NCBI RefSeq assembly: GCF_003600625.1
Contig: NZ_CP032489.1
Location: forward strand, 372,001-436,000
DNA length: 64,000 nucleotides
Reading direction: 5' to 3'
Source: Arachidicoccus soli
GTDB taxonomy: Bacteria; Bacteroidota; Bacteroidia; Chitinophagales; Chitinophagaceae
The notes beneath the pieces were generated by a model, which saw only the letters and a program-made list of their open reading frames with translations, was not told the origin of the DNA and ran no database searches. The position numbers and the translations under genes are program-made. This document shows positions 42,191 to 51,362 of this stretch, one piece after another. Numbering within the stretch: the first letter of the stretch is position 1; each line of letters starts with the position of its first letter.

Positions 42191-43387
42191 TTAGAAAACA
42201 CTTTCTACTACACTTTTTAGCTTTTCGCCTTTTTCTTTTATTTGTTCTTCAGTCCAACTTAAACTTATATTGGTAGTAATGCAACGTGAAAGAATAGCAT
42301 CACTCACTGAGAAATCTTTAGAAGATAATCTTTCTAAAGTTTCTATCTGCTCAATATTTAATTTATTATATGTAGCAATATTTTTGAGGTGATGCCAATT
42401 GCGTACATAATGCCAATTATTATCGTACCAGTAGAAATTACCCCCTAGAATGCCTTCCGCTTTTAGTTTTGCTACTACTGCTTTTGCTTTTTCTTCTGAT
42501 GGTAAAAACCAACTGATAGAGCCACAGCTGTCACCAGTTTCGTCGGGAATTCTTCTAAATGATATTTGAGGAATAGTTGCCAAAATGCTTTTTAATAAAT
42601 CGTAATTTTTCTTTTGGATTGCAAGAAATTCTTCTAACCTTTTTATCTGTGCAAGACCAACCGCTGCGTGTAACTCAGAAATTCTAAAATTATAGCCCAA
42701 ATAAGGATGTAAATCTGCACCGCGATCTACGCCGGCGTGATCATGACCATGATCGCTATAGGCATCTAATGCTGCATAAGTTTTATCACTATTTGTAACT
42801 ACCGCACCGCCTTCACCGCAGGTAATTGTTTTTACAAAGTCAAAAGAATAAGTTCCCGCATCGCCAATTGTTCCTAGATATTTGCCTTTGTATTTAGCGC
42901 CAATACTTTGGCAGGCATCTTCTAATAAGAGTAAATCATGCTCTTTACAAATTTCTTGCAAAGCATCTAAATCCGCCATGCTGCCACACATATGTACAGG
43001 CATAATGCATTTGGTACCAGGTGTAATCGCTGCACGTACTGCATTGGGTTCCAAGGTTAAGCTATCATCTACATCTACCAAAACCGGCACAGCACCAACA
43101 CTTAATACGGCTTCAAAGCTTGCAACAAATGTAAAAGTGGGCATAATCACTTCATCGCCAGCACCAATACCTAAAACAGCTAAAGCGGTTGTAAGAGCGG
43201 CTGTCCCACTTGAGACCAACTGGGCATGATTTACATGGAATGTACTGCAAATAGCTTGTTCCAATTCTTTTGCTTTCCAATGACCATTTCTTGCACCATC
43301 AAAACCATAGCGCATTAATATGCCACTTTCTAATACATCGTTTACTTCTTGTCTTTCTCGATCTCCAAATAGTTCAAATCCGGGCAT
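42191..43387 (-). CDS. DegT/DnrJ/EryC1/StrS family PLP-dependent aminotransferase
   Basis: A 398-residue sugar aminotransferase fold. The PLP lysine is Lys186 in SFDFVKTITCGEGG; SSGTAALTTAL (59-69) binds the cofactor phosphate, and EDACQSIGAKYKGKYLG is the conserved Asp block. The family makes amino sugars for surface polysaccharides from nucleotide-keto sugars, but no sugar-nucleotide genes are adjacent, so the substrate is unknown. It is the first core gene past tRNA-Phe and lies 23 bases downstream of the MerR-family gene in the same direction. Confidence 0.9.
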   Translation of the reverse strand: MPGFELFGDRERQEVNDVLESGILMRYGFDGARNGHWKAKELEQAICSTFHVNHAQLVSSGTAALTTALAVLGIGAGDEVIMPTFTFVASFEAVLSVGAVPVLVDVDDSLTLEPNAVRAAITPGTKCIMPVHMCGSMADLDALQEICKEHDLLLLEDACQSIGAKYKGKYLGTIGDAGTYSFDFVKTITCGEGGAVVTNSDKTYAALDAYSDHGHDHAGVDRGADLHPYLGYNFRISELHAAVGLAQIKRLEEFLAIQKKNYDLLKSILATIPQISFRRIPDETGDSCGSISWFLPSEEKAKAVVAKLKAEGILGGNFYWYDNNWHYVRNWHHLKNIATYNKLNIEQIETLERLSSKDFSVSDAILSRCITTNISLSWTEEQIKEKGEKLKSVVESVF

Positions 43388-43410
43388 GATATTTTATTTA
43401 TGATATTAAT

Positions 43411-44157
43411 TTATTTCTCTGTATTCGTTTTTAATTCCAATAAAAAGCTTTTAAAATTATTAAGTGAATGAATGATTTGCAAATTTACTTCAGTATTTTC
43501 TTTGTGGGCTTTTAAATGTTTGATAGCACCACTGATGGTTAATTTCTTTTGCCGTAATAAATAATAGATTATCTGTAAATTTTTTACATCTTCAGGACGA
43601 AAAAAGCGGTCGCCTTTTTTATTCTTTTTGGGTTTTAATATTTTAAATTCATTTTCCCAGAAGCGCAATAACGAATTGTTTACACGAAACCATTTCGCTA
43701 CTATACTTATCGAATAATATTGTTTTTTATATAATTCTTCATCGGGCGGAATGCTTATTAAATCTACTTCGGCGTCCATTTCCTTAAAAGATTTTCGACC
43801 ACGTTTTCTAACAGGAATTATTTTTTCTTCGGACTCCGGTTTTTTTTCAGAATCAGTTATGGGTGAAATCTCTATCGGCAACCCTTCTTCTTCAATATTT
43901 TTTTTCTCTGCCGGAGGTTCTTTCAATTTTATTTTAACACCAATTTTTTCATCTGAAAAAACCAATGTTTTTTCAACCTTTTCAACTGGAGTGGCTAAAA
44001 CAGTTGAATCTACTATATTTTCAGTAGGTGATTCAAGTTTTTCTTCTTTGGGGTTGGAGATGACTTTTGCCGTCTTTTCTTTCTCCGGAGTAGTTGTTTT
44101 TTTCTGCTCAGGTTTAGGCGCATCATTACCAAAATCAAATAATGACAATTGTTGCAT
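43411..44157 (-). CDS. MerR-family transcriptional regulator with long disordered N-terminus
   Basis: 248 residues. The first about 150 are low-complexity Lys/Glu/Pro-rich (MQQLSLFDFGNDAPKPEQKK, then PEKEKTAKVISNPKEEK), probably disordered. A MerR-type winged helix lies at about 160-230 (YYSISIVAKWFRVNNSLLRF, FRPEDVKNLQIIYYLLRQK). No C-terminal effector domain or metal-binding cysteines are seen. This C-terminally placed HTH after an acidic/basic tail is a known Bacteroidota design whose targets are unknown. It may be co-transcribed with the aminotransferase. Confidence 0.8.
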   Translation of the reverse strand: MQQLSLFDFGNDAPKPEQKKTTTPEKEKTAKVISNPKEEKLESPTENIVDSTVLATPVEKVEKTLVFSDEKIGVKIKLKEPPAEKKNIEEEGLPIEISPITDSEKKPESEEKIIPVRKRGRKSFKEMDAEVDLISIPPDEELYKKQYYSISIVAKWFRVNNSLLRFWENEFKILKPKKNKKGDRFFRPEDVKNLQIIYYLLRQKKLTISGAIKHLKAHKENTEVNLQIIHSLNNFKSFLLELKTNTEK

Positions 44158-44253
44158 ATTGTAAAAATAGTACTCCTTTACAATTTACACCAAAATTCTT
44201 CTTGTAATACGTAATGAAAACCTTTATTTTGTATAAATTTTAGCAACATATTC

Positions 44254-45252
44254 GTGCAGTTACAAAACAAAGAAACCGTACTTATTACGGGTGCAAGTGG
44301 GTTGGTGGGTAGACATTTATTAAATAGATTATCTCATACCGATTGCCATATTATTGCCATTTGCAGAGATATTCCTCAAGATGCTGACCCTCGTTTTACT
44401 TGGGTTTCCTGCGATATTTTGGATATCATTACTCTTCAGGAAGTTATGAAAGGGGTAGACAAAATTTATCATTGTGCGGCAATTGTTTCATTTAATCCTA
44501 AAATGCAAAAAGAAATTTTGCAGATAAATGTGGAAGGAACTGCTAATGTGGTGAATGCAGCTCTTGAAAATAGTGTCAAAAAAATGCTGCACGTAAGCTC
44601 CGTTGCAGCTATTGGAGAATCAGAAGGTGAAAATAAAATTATTCATGAAGCATTGGAATGGAAAAAGGAGAATGCTTCTGGCTATGGAATGAGTAAATAT
44701 TTTGCAGAAATGGAAGTTTGGCGCGGAATAAGTGAAGGGCTAAATGCTGTAATTATTAATCCATCGGTTATTTTGGGTTGTGCGGATTGGGATAAGGGTT
44801 CTGCTGAAATATTTAAAACTGTTTACAATGAGTTCCCTTGGTATACACAAGGAGTGCATGGTTTTGTAGATGTAAAAGATGTAGCTAAAGCTGCTGTAAT
44901 ACTTATGAATAGTGACGTGTTGGCAGAAAGATTTATTTTGAATGGAATTAATATTTCTTATAAAGATTTGTTTTTCAAAATAGCTAAATCATTTAATAAG
45001 AAAGCCCCACATAAAGAAGTGACTAAATTTTTATCGGAAATTATTTGGCGGATAAAATATTTGCAGGAAAAATTTACTGGAAAGCCATCTATTTTAAATA
45101 GGCGTACAGCACGCACTGCTATGGCAAAAGTTGAATACAGTTCTGAAAAATTGAAAGCGTTTTTTCCCGATTTTACATACACGAATATTGACGAAACAGT
45201 AGACAGAATTACTAAAGAACTACAAGTGAAATATGCACTGAAAGTAATATGA
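44254..45252 (+). CDS. NAD-dependent epimerase/dehydratase (extended SDR)
   Basis: A 332-residue extended short-chain dehydrogenase. The nucleotide motif ITGASGLVGRHL is at 11-22, Ser115/Ser116 in LHVSSVAA, and Tyr144-x-x-x-Lys148 in ASGYGMSKYFAE. The start is GTG at 44254, chosen because it begins right before the Rossmann strand. The lack of a clear sugar-binding pocket motif prevents naming; the family includes dihydroflavonol-reductase-like and UDP-sugar enzymes. It is divergent from the MerR-type gene with a 96-base gap. Confidence 0.85.
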   Translation: MQLQNKETVLITGASGLVGRHLLNRLSHTDCHIIAICRDIPQDADPRFTWVSCDILDIITLQEVMKGVDKIYHCAAIVSFNPKMQKEILQINVEGTANVVNAALENSVKKMLHVSSVAAIGESEGENKIIHEALEWKKENASGYGMSKYFAEMEVWRGISEGLNAVIINPSVILGCADWDKGSAEIFKTVYNEFPWYTQGVHGFVDVKDVAKAAVILMNSDVLAERFILNGINISYKDLFFKIAKSFNKKAPHKEVTKFLSEIIWRIKYLQEKFTGKPSILNRRTARTAMAKVEYSSEKLKAFFPDFTYTNIDETVDRITKELQVKYALKVI

Positions 45253-45515
45253 ATTTAACATTTCTTATCTTTTTTAGCGTTTTTTCAGTGCAAATTTTTG
45301 TTGATAAATCCCTATTTTCGCGCCAGTCGTAGTTTTTTTTAAGAAAATTATTGAGAAATACAGTTTTTTTACTGAAATTACACTGTTAAAATATTAAAGA
45401 ATTGACTTAGGGTGGGGTTGTATAATTGCACCTAAAGAAAATTAAATTTATTCATCATGATTATTTCTATGCCTTCATTGAAAAAGGAGTTTTAATCAAA
45501 AACAGTTTTGAAAAA

Positions 45516-46394
45516 GTGAAAAAATTTTTCTTTTTGTGTACGATCAGCATTTGCATGTGCGCCTTTACTAGGCCAAGTTCTAAAGTTCTAGCTTTAAGCA
45601 ATTTACCTGTAGACAAAAATTTTCCTTCTTTGTTACCCAACAAACCTGTTGGAAAAACTATGGCATACAAATTAGTAGACTCAATCTACAATAGAATTAA
45701 TTTGGATAATTATGGCTTGAATAAAGATATATTTTATAATGCTTATAAAGGTTATGAATATTTATTGAGCAGAGGAATGCTTGAGAAAACTAATGTGCTT
45801 ACAATTGTAGATTATAGTCAGAGCAGTACCAAAAAACGTTTTTATGTTATTGATTTAAAAAGTGGTCGTGTATTGTTTAATACCTATGTATCGCACGGTA
45901 AACGTTCAGGGGGTGAGTACGCTACAAGTTTTTCTAATGTAGAAAATTCTCATAAAAGTTCTTTAGGTTTTATTGTCACTGGTAGTCCTTATCGTGGTGG
46001 ATCGGGATACAGCTTGCATTTGAATGGGGTAGAGAGTGGTTTTAATAATCATATAAGAGAACGGTCTATTGTCATACATGGCAGTCATTATGTAAATGAA
46101 AAACGCGCTGATGAAAGTGAAGTAGGAAGAAGTTTTGGATGCCCGGCTGTTCCTTATGGTCAACAATATGATATTATCAATACTATTAAAGGTGGTAGTT
46201 GTGTATTTATTTGGGCGCCAGACAATCATTATCAGATGGCTTCTCGAATTCTCAATGCAACATTTCAATGGCCTGCCTTGAAAACTGAAAAATTAGATTT
46301 CCCTGAACTTCTTCCTAAAGATAATAATTTTTCAACATCAAATAATAAATCACAAACTAAGATTCCTGCTATTGCATCTTCTAATCAAGGATAA
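45516..46394 (+). CDS. Murein L,D-transpeptidase catalytic-domain protein (YkuD_2 type), exported
   Basis: An exported cell-wall enzyme candidate. The frame is open from a TTG at 45426, but the GTG at 45516 starts a clean signal peptide (KKFFFLCTISICMCAF), so it is preferred; 292 residues result. An alternative start within the AAGGAG-preceded stretch at 45484-45500 cannot be excluded. The catalytic segment has the His motif IVIHGSHYV and Cys motif GRSFGCPAVP of the YkuD fold, with KKRFYVIDLKSGRVLFNTYVSHGK upstream. The C-terminal 35 residues are Asn/Ser-rich. A terminator follows. Confidence 0.8.
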   Translation: MKKFFFLCTISICMCAFTRPSSKVLALSNLPVDKNFPSLLPNKPVGKTMAYKLVDSIYNRINLDNYGLNKDIFYNAYKGYEYLLSRGMLEKTNVLTIVDYSQSSTKKRFYVIDLKSGRVLFNTYVSHGKRSGGEYATSFSNVENSHKSSLGFIVTGSPYRGGSGYSLHLNGVESGFNNHIRERSIVIHGSHYVNEKRADESEVGRSFGCPAVPYGQQYDIINTIKGGSCVFIWAPDNHYQMASRILNATFQWPALKTEKLDFPELLPKDNNFSTSNNKSQTKIPAIASSNQG

Positions 46395-46435
46395 AACTTT
46401 GATGGTGATTAAAAAAATCATGAAATAATTTAGAA

Positions 46436-46470
46436 AACCGAGCTTTTTACTTAAGTTCGGTTTTTTGTTT
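46436..46470 (+). terminator. Terminator after the L,D-transpeptidase gene
   Basis: AACCGAGCTT (46436-46445) pairs with AAGTTCGGTT (46453-46462, one G-T) and runs into TTTTTTG TTTTT. Confidence 0.75.
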
Positions 46471-46517
46471 TTCTTAAATACTTTATCTTGCGTGTTCATT
46501 TATAGAAAGAATATCCT

Positions 46518-46901
46518 ATGTCAAAAGAAATCGTCAATACAACGAAAGCGCCTGCACCTGTAGGCCCTTATAACCAAGCTATTAAAGCCGGCGGATTTTT
46601 ATTTGTAAGCGGACAAATACCGATTGATCCTGCTACGAATGAACTTTATTCCGGTGATTTGCAAGGCGAAACTCATTTGGTTTTTAAAAATCTGAAAGCT
46701 GTTCTAAATGAGGCCGGTTTGGATTTTAAACACGTAGTAAAATCAAGTGTATTCTTAAGTGATATGGGATTATTCGCGGAAGTGAATAAAATTTATGCAG
46801 AATATTTTACAGAAAATGAACCAGCACGAGAATGCGTAGCAGTAAAAACATTGCCTAAAAATGTAAATGTAGAAATAAGCGTAATTGCTTATCAGGGATA
46901 A
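46518..46901 (+). CDS. ridA: RidA family reactive intermediate deaminase
   Basis: A 127-residue RidA/YjgF/UK114 protein that hydrolyses enamine/imine intermediates formed by PLP enzymes. GPYNQAIKAGGFLFVSGQIP (17-36) and the active-site arginine in ENEPARECVAVKTLPKNVNVEISV are present (Arg near 104). Length is typical. It ends 4 bases before the convergent omega-amidase stop. No adjacent PLP gene; it is a housekeeping function. Confidence 0.95.
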   Translation: MSKEIVNTTKAPAPVGPYNQAIKAGGFLFVSGQIPIDPATNELYSGDLQGETHLVFKNLKAVLNEAGLDFKHVVKSSVFLSDMGLFAEVNKIYAEYFTENEPARECVAVKTLPKNVNVEISVIAYQG

Positions 46902-46905
46902 TATT

Positions 46906-47709
46906 TTAATACTGAGATTCTCCTATAATTTGGAACTTGTCTGCATCATCTAAAAAATGATATCTATCTCTTATATGTTGAAGGTTTTCTTTCTTTAGCG
47001 TGATAGTAAAGATATCTTCTGCTATTGTTTTTTCGTAAAGATAATTGCCCAACGGATCGATTACAGCAGTGTTCCCATTATATAGAATTGTGTTACCATC
47101 AACTGCAACTCGGTTTACGCCAATTACATAAGAAAGATTTTCTATTGCCCTGGCCTGTAAAAGTGTTTTCCAATGATGAATACGTTTTTCGGGCCAATTA
47201 GCGACATTTATTAAAATATCGTATTCAGGTTCCTTGTTTTTTACTTCTTGTCTTGCCCAACATGGAAAGCGTAAGTCATAACAAATTTGTAAGTTTATTT
47301 TCCATCCTTTCACGGATGCGATTAGCCGTTTTTTACCTGAAGTAAAATATTCACTTTCCCCTCCAAAAGAAAACAGATGTCGTTTATCATAAATGCCCAT
47401 TTGCCCATTGGGAAGCATCCATATTAAACGGTTAAAATATTGCTCATTTTCTTTAATAATAATACTTCCTGTTAGAATAATATTTTTCTCTGAAGAAATG
47501 GATTTCATCCAATTTATCGTAGATCCTTCCATTGTTTCTGCGAGATGCTCCGGTTGCTGAATAAAGCCGGTCGTAAACATTTCAGGCAATACCACGACCT
47601 CGGTTGGTTCATTTATTGACAATATTTTTTCTTCAAACATTTTTAAATTGGCTGCTTTGTCTTCCCAAAAAATGTTGGATTGTATGGTGGTAATAGTAAG
47701 CGATGACAT
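46906..47709 (-). CDS. Nitrilase-superfamily omega-amidase (YafV-like)
   Basis: A 267-residue carbon-nitrogen hydrolase. The catalytic triad is visible as Glu43 (VLPEMFTTGF), Lys109 (YDKRHLFSFGGE) and Cys143 (LQICYDLRFP). The sequence around the Glu and the FGGESEYFTSG segment fit the YafV/omega-amidase group, which hydrolyses alpha-keto-glutaramate or keto-succinamate, a methionine-salvage repair step. It is convergent with ridA. Other amidohydrolases share the triad, so the substrate is inferred from the group. Confidence 0.88.
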   Translation of the reverse strand: MSSLTITTIQSNIFWEDKAANLKMFEEKILSINEPTEVVVLPEMFTTGFIQQPEHLAETMEGSTINWMKSISSEKNIILTGSIIIKENEQYFNRLIWMLPNGQMGIYDKRHLFSFGGESEYFTSGKKRLIASVKGWKINLQICYDLRFPCWARQEVKNKEPEYDILINVANWPEKRIHHWKTLLQARAIENLSYVIGVNRVAVDGNTILYNGNTAVIDPLGNYLYEKTIAEDIFTITLKKENLQHIRDRYHFLDDADKFQIIGESQY

Positions 47710-47852
47710 TAGGCAAAAATTCTTATTGATTATATTTTCCTAAATTAGATAAATTAATTCACATCGGCAAAATCATAATTATTACATAATATATAGTCCA
47801 TAAAACAGCAGTAATTTGCATCCCAATTAACTAATCTATTAATTAAGTTTCA

Positions 47853-49478
47853 ATGAAAAAAATAGGACTTTTTTTTGTGTTTGTTTGCGCTGCTTTTTCA
47901 TCTTTTGCACAGTTGCAAAGGCCTAAGCTTATAGTGGGTATTGTTGTAGATCAAATGCGTTGGGATTATTTGTATCGTTATTACGATAAATATTCAAATG
48001 ATGGATTTAAGCGCTTATTGAATGAAGGTTACAGTTGTGGCAATACATTTATCAATTATTTACCGGCTTATACAGCTGTTGGCCACAGTACTATTTTCTC
48101 AGGCTCTGTACCTTCTATCGATGGTATTGCGGGGAACGATTGGCGTTTTCAGAATTCAGGTAAAATGACTTATTGCACTGATGATTCGACTGTCTCAACC
48201 GTAGGCGCTACTGGAGATGCAGGTAAGATGTCACCACATAATCTTTGGGTTACAACTATTACAGATGAATTACGTTTAGCAACTAATTTTAAGTCAAAAG
48301 TAATTGGCGTTTCATTAAAAGATCGCGCTTCGATTTTACCTGCAGGACATAATCCTACAGGTGCTTTCTGGCTGGATGATGCTTCAGGAAATTTTATTAC
48401 CAGTACATATTATATGAATGAGTTACCAAATTGGGTAAAAACATTTAATCAAGGAAAATATATTGATAAGTTAATTAAAAAAGGATGGAATACTATTTTG
48501 CCAATCGAGCAGTACACAGAGAGTACAAAGGATAATGTTTCTTGGGAAGGAAAATTAAGTGGAGCAACTGTACCTGCATTTCCTTTTGATTTGAGAAAAG
48601 CTTATGCAGCAAATAAAGAAAACTTTCGAGCGACTCCTTTTGGTAATACGCTTACGCTTCAATTCGCAGAAGCGGCCATCAATGGTGAGCAATTAGGTCA
48701 AAGAAATGCTACTGATTTCTTAACAATAAACTGCGCCTCTACCGATTATGTTGGACACATGACAGGGACAAATTCTATCGAAACCGAAGATGTGTATTTA
48801 AGATTGGATAAGGATTTAGGAAAGTTTTTAAAAATACTAGATGCGAAAGTTGGGAAAGGGAATTATTTAGTATTTCTCACAGCTGATCATGGAGCAGCCC
48901 AGGCCGAAGGTTTTATGAAGGACAATAAAATGCCCACAGGCTTTTTCCCTAGTTTGAAAAAATCCTTAGATAGTTATTTACAAGAAAAATTTGGCACAGA
49001 AAAGTTAGTGCTTGGTTTAGAAAATGACGAAGTTTCTTTTAATAATGCTGTTATTGATTCGAAAGGATTGGATAAAGGGACTATTAAAAAAGCAACTATT
49101 AACTTCCTACAGAAACAAATGGGGGTGCTTTATGCAGTAGACGAATCAAAGGCGGCTATTGCACCTATACCGGCTACCTTACGCGAAATGATTATTAATG
49201 GTTACAACAGGGAAAGAAGTGGCGAAATAAAAATAATACTCCAATCTGGATGGCTGCCCAACCACTATAAAACAGGGACGACACATGGTTTATGGAATCC
49301 TTACGACACGCATATCCCATTGCTTTTTATGGGATGGAAAATTCCTCATGGTGAATCAAACCACACTGTTTATATGACGGATATTGCACCTACAATTGCC
49401 GCTTTATTACATATACAAATGCCGAGTGGCTGCATTGGAAAACCAATAACTTCGTTGACTGATAAAATAAATAAATAG
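47853..49478 (+). CDS. PafA-like alkaline phosphatase, exported
   Basis: A 541-residue member of the alkaline phosphatase superfamily with signal peptide (FSSFAQ, about 20). The nucleophile is Thr74 (NYLPAYTAVGHSTIF), and Lys156 with Arg158 (GVSLKDRAS) form the mono-esterase signature of PafA, the phosphate-insensitive enzyme of Flavobacteria. Metal ligands are in VVDQMRWD, TDRG-like LTADHGAAQ and GTTHGLWNPYDTHIP. It should release phosphate from small phosphomonoesters in the periplasm. It has its own terminator downstream. Phosphodiesterase activity is less likely given the Lys/Arg pair. Confidence 0.9.
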   Translation: MKKIGLFFVFVCAAFSSFAQLQRPKLIVGIVVDQMRWDYLYRYYDKYSNDGFKRLLNEGYSCGNTFINYLPAYTAVGHSTIFSGSVPSIDGIAGNDWRFQNSGKMTYCTDDSTVSTVGATGDAGKMSPHNLWVTTITDELRLATNFKSKVIGVSLKDRASILPAGHNPTGAFWLDDASGNFITSTYYMNELPNWVKTFNQGKYIDKLIKKGWNTILPIEQYTESTKDNVSWEGKLSGATVPAFPFDLRKAYAANKENFRATPFGNTLTLQFAEAAINGEQLGQRNATDFLTINCASTDYVGHMTGTNSIETEDVYLRLDKDLGKFLKILDAKVGKGNYLVFLTADHGAAQAEGFMKDNKMPTGFFPSLKKSLDSYLQEKFGTEKLVLGLENDEVSFNNAVIDSKGLDKGTIKKATINFLQKQMGVLYAVDESKAAIAPIPATLREMIINGYNRERSGEIKIILQSGWLPNHYKTGTTHGLWNPYDTHIPLLFMGWKIPHGESNHTVYMTDIAPTIAALLHIQMPSGCIGKPITSLTDKINK

Positions 49479-49502
49479 ATATACTTATTTTAAGAATAAA
49501 AG

Positions 49503-49530
49503 CCTATCCCTTTTGTGGATAGGTTTATTG
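49503..49530. terminator. Bidirectional terminator between pafA-like and flavin-reductase genes
   Basis: CCTATCC (49503-49509) pairs with GGATAGG (49517-49523); T-rich tracts follow on both strands. It serves two convergent genes. Confidence 0.7.
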
Positions 49531-49532
49531 TT

Positions 49533-50069
49533 TTAAATGAAAATTTGTTTTTCAAAATCTTCTATAAATTGTTTAATTATTTTTTCTGTTAGAGAATCGG
49601 TGAAGTTACCTTGTTCATCTAGTTTGCCCTGAATGCCCTTTATTAAAATAGAGGTTTTTTCGCTAAAATTTGCTCCAAGAGTTTTCATTATTAATTCTAT
49701 CTCTGCTTTGCCCATTTCTCCTGAAGCAGATGCAGTAATAATTCCAACGGGTTTATTTGAGAAAATAACTGTTGATACGCACCATTCCAAAGCATTTTTT
49801 AAACTCCCTGGTATGCTGAAAACATATTCGGGTGTACAGATAAGAATAGCATCTGCATATTCAATTTTATTTCTAAAATCAATAATTATTTTAGGCGGAT
49901 TTTTGCTATCTAAATCAGGATTGAAGTGTGGCAGCTTATCTATATCTTCAAAAAATGAAAATGAAAAACTCTCTTCTGAGACTGCAGCTATTTTTCTCAA
50001 TAATTTTAGATTAGAAGAGTTTTTTCTGGTGCTTCCACAAATAGCCAAAATCCTTGCTGTGCCTGCCAT
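49533..50069 (-). CDS. NADPH-dependent FMN reductase family protein
   Basis: A 178-residue flavodoxin-fold protein. ILAICGSTRKNSSNLKLL (8-25) binds the FMN phosphate and CTPEYVFSIPGSLKNALEWC is the second flavin contact, both typical of NAD(P)H-dependent FMN reductases such as SsuE/ArsH/YieF. The PEY motif also matches quinone/chromate reductases. Substrate is not predictable. It lies 43 bases downstream of the MerC-like gene in the same direction, so the two may be one transcript. Confidence 0.85.
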   Translation of the reverse strand: MAGTARILAICGSTRKNSSNLKLLRKIAAVSEESFSFSFFEDIDKLPHFNPDLDSKNPPKIIIDFRNKIEYADAILICTPEYVFSIPGSLKNALEWCVSTVIFSNKPVGIITASASGEMGKAEIELIMKTLGANFSEKTSILIKGIQGKLDEQGNFTDSLTEKIIKQFIEDFEKQIFI

Positions 50070-50112
50070 TACTAATAAATTTATTTATTAAAGCTAAATA
50101 TTTCCGCATAGT

Positions 50113-50505
50113 CTAATGTACATGACCTTCCTCATTATAAGTAGATATTTTCCGGCACATTTTAAAGTTAATATAATGTGCTGCTACAATAAGAGTAACA
50201 GCGGGAACTAAAAGTATAATAGAATATTGATGCCATATTTCTTTAGAAAATAAGAAAATCATTCCGAAAGAAAAGATGATTAAAGGCAGCATGCTTTTAT
50301 GATGCTTCCGATAGCCATGGGAGAGTGCATAAGCTCCAATCGCAAAAGCAGCAAAAATCATAAAGTATTCAAAGCCTTTATTGTCAATAATATTGATGCC
50401 GAAAATAGGAAGTGAACTAAGTATGATAGGTAAAATAGCACAATGTATAGCACAAGCTACAGAAGCACCTACACCTAAAGCATCCCAGTTTATTTTTAAT
50501 CTCAT
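50113..50505 (-). CDS. MerC-domain membrane protein
   Basis: 130 residues with four predicted membrane segments (VGASVACAIHCAILPIILSS, YFMIFAAFAIGAYALS, LPLIIFSFGMIFLFS, IILLVPAVTLIVAAHYI). The CAIHCAILP motif places the metal-binding Cys-x-x-x-Cys of MerC in the first segment. The C-terminus is His-rich (EEGHVH). Besides mercury uptake, this family in Bacteroidota is often linked to metal stress and Fur-type control. Its promoter carries a perfect palindrome that covers the -33 region, and a Fur-family gene lies 0.9 kb away. Zinc or copper handling is an inference. Confidence 0.85.
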   Translation of the reverse strand: MRLKINWDALGVGASVACAIHCAILPIILSSLPIFGINIIDNKGFEYFMIFAAFAIGAYALSHGYRKHHKSMLPLIIFSFGMIFLFSKEIWHQYSIILLVPAVTLIVAAHYINFKMCRKISTYNEEGHVH

Positions 50506-50524
50506 TTTTCAAAAATCATTTCGG

Positions 50525-50532
50525 CAAAGATA
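50525..50532 (-). promoter_or_regulatory. -7 element of the merC-like gene
   Basis: On the minus strand TATCTTTG, a perfect TAnnTTTG, about 20 bases before the ATG. The -33 TTG falls in the palindrome 50548-50570. Confidence 0.6.
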
Positions 50533-50547
50533 AGTAAAGCTTTTTAA

Positions 50548-50570
50548 ATTTTGCAACTTTGTTGCAAAAT
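50548..50570. promoter_or_regulatory. Perfect 23-bp palindrome, probable Fur/Zur-family box
   Basis: ATTTTGCAAC-TTT-GTTGCAAAAT: ten-base perfect arms with a three-base spacer. It lies between the divergent merC and sco genes, covers the -33 region of merC, and could serve both. The shape fits a Fur-family site; the Fur-family gene in this cluster is the natural candidate. Confidence 0.65.
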
Positions 50571-50664
50571 AGTTGTTAAGGAGATGGAAAACCTGCCAAT
50601 CGCCATTGTAAATATTGTAGCTTTGCATCATTAGTAAGTGGGAGTTTAATTAAATAGGAATGAG

Positions 50665-51327
50665 ATGAAATGGAAGAAGTTTTTGTTTTATGCAGGTTTT
50701 TTTGTTGTTGTAATAATTGTTTTTTTGTTTTTTACCTTTCAAGGAAACAATAATTGGAAAACCAAATTACCAATCTTGAGTACAGTACAAAATTTTAGTT
50801 TTATAACGCAAGATGGAAAGACTTTTACCAATCAGGATATAAGCGGCAAGGTATGTGTAGTTAATTATTTTTTCACAACTTGCCATGGTATTTGTCCTCG
50901 TATGAATAATAATATGAAGAAAATCTACGAACAATTTAAAGATAATCCTGATTTTAGGATTCTTTCTCATACTTGCATGCCAGAAGTTGACTCTGCGTCT
51001 CAATTGAAGCATTATGCCGATTCGATGGGTGTAAATACCAAGACTTGGGTATTTCTAACGGGAAGAAAAGATAGTTTGTACAATGCTGCAAGAGATAGTT
51101 ATCTTTTAGATGATAATAAAAATCCGGTACAAAATATAAAAGATCAATTTATCCATACACAATTCTTTGCATTAGTTGACAAGGATGGTAATGTACGTGG
51201 TGAGATTTTTGATGGTTTGAAAGAAGCTGATTTAGATAAGCTGAAAGAGGATATTACTATATTACTAAAGGAAAAGCAAGGCGGCCGTAGTAATTTCGCC
51301 AATAATATCTTTGGAAATAGTATGTAA
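50665..51327 (+). CDS. SCO1/SenC family copper chaperone
   Basis: A 220-residue inner-membrane-anchored thioredoxin-like protein. One membrane segment at about 5-25 (KFLFYAGFFVVVIIVFLFF) is followed by the SCO domain with the copper ligands Cys73, Cys77 (FFTTCHGICPRM) and His164 (DQFIHTQFF). It delivers copper to the CuA site of cytochrome oxidase or acts as a thiol-disulphide enzyme. A -7 box TAGCTTTG lies at 50618-50625. It is divergent from the merC-like gene and precedes the Fur-family gene by 35 bases, forming a metal-related cluster. Confidence 0.93.
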   Translation: MKWKKFLFYAGFFVVVIIVFLFFTFQGNNNWKTKLPILSTVQNFSFITQDGKTFTNQDISGKVCVVNYFFTTCHGICPRMNNNMKKIYEQFKDNPDFRILSHTCMPEVDSASQLKHYADSMGVNTKTWVFLTGRKDSLYNAARDSYLLDDNKNPVQNIKDQFIHTQFFALVDKDGNVRGEIFDGLKEADLDKLKEDITILLKEKQGGRSNFANNIFGNSM

Positions 51328-51362
51328 TTTTGTTGAATAAATAGGAATTAAATTTTTGAACG

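Noticed and set aside
45426-45515. TTG start for the YkuD_2-type transpeptidase
   Set aside because: It puts 30 residues before the hydrophobic signal segment; the GTG at 45516 gives a standard signal peptide, though the start remains uncertain.
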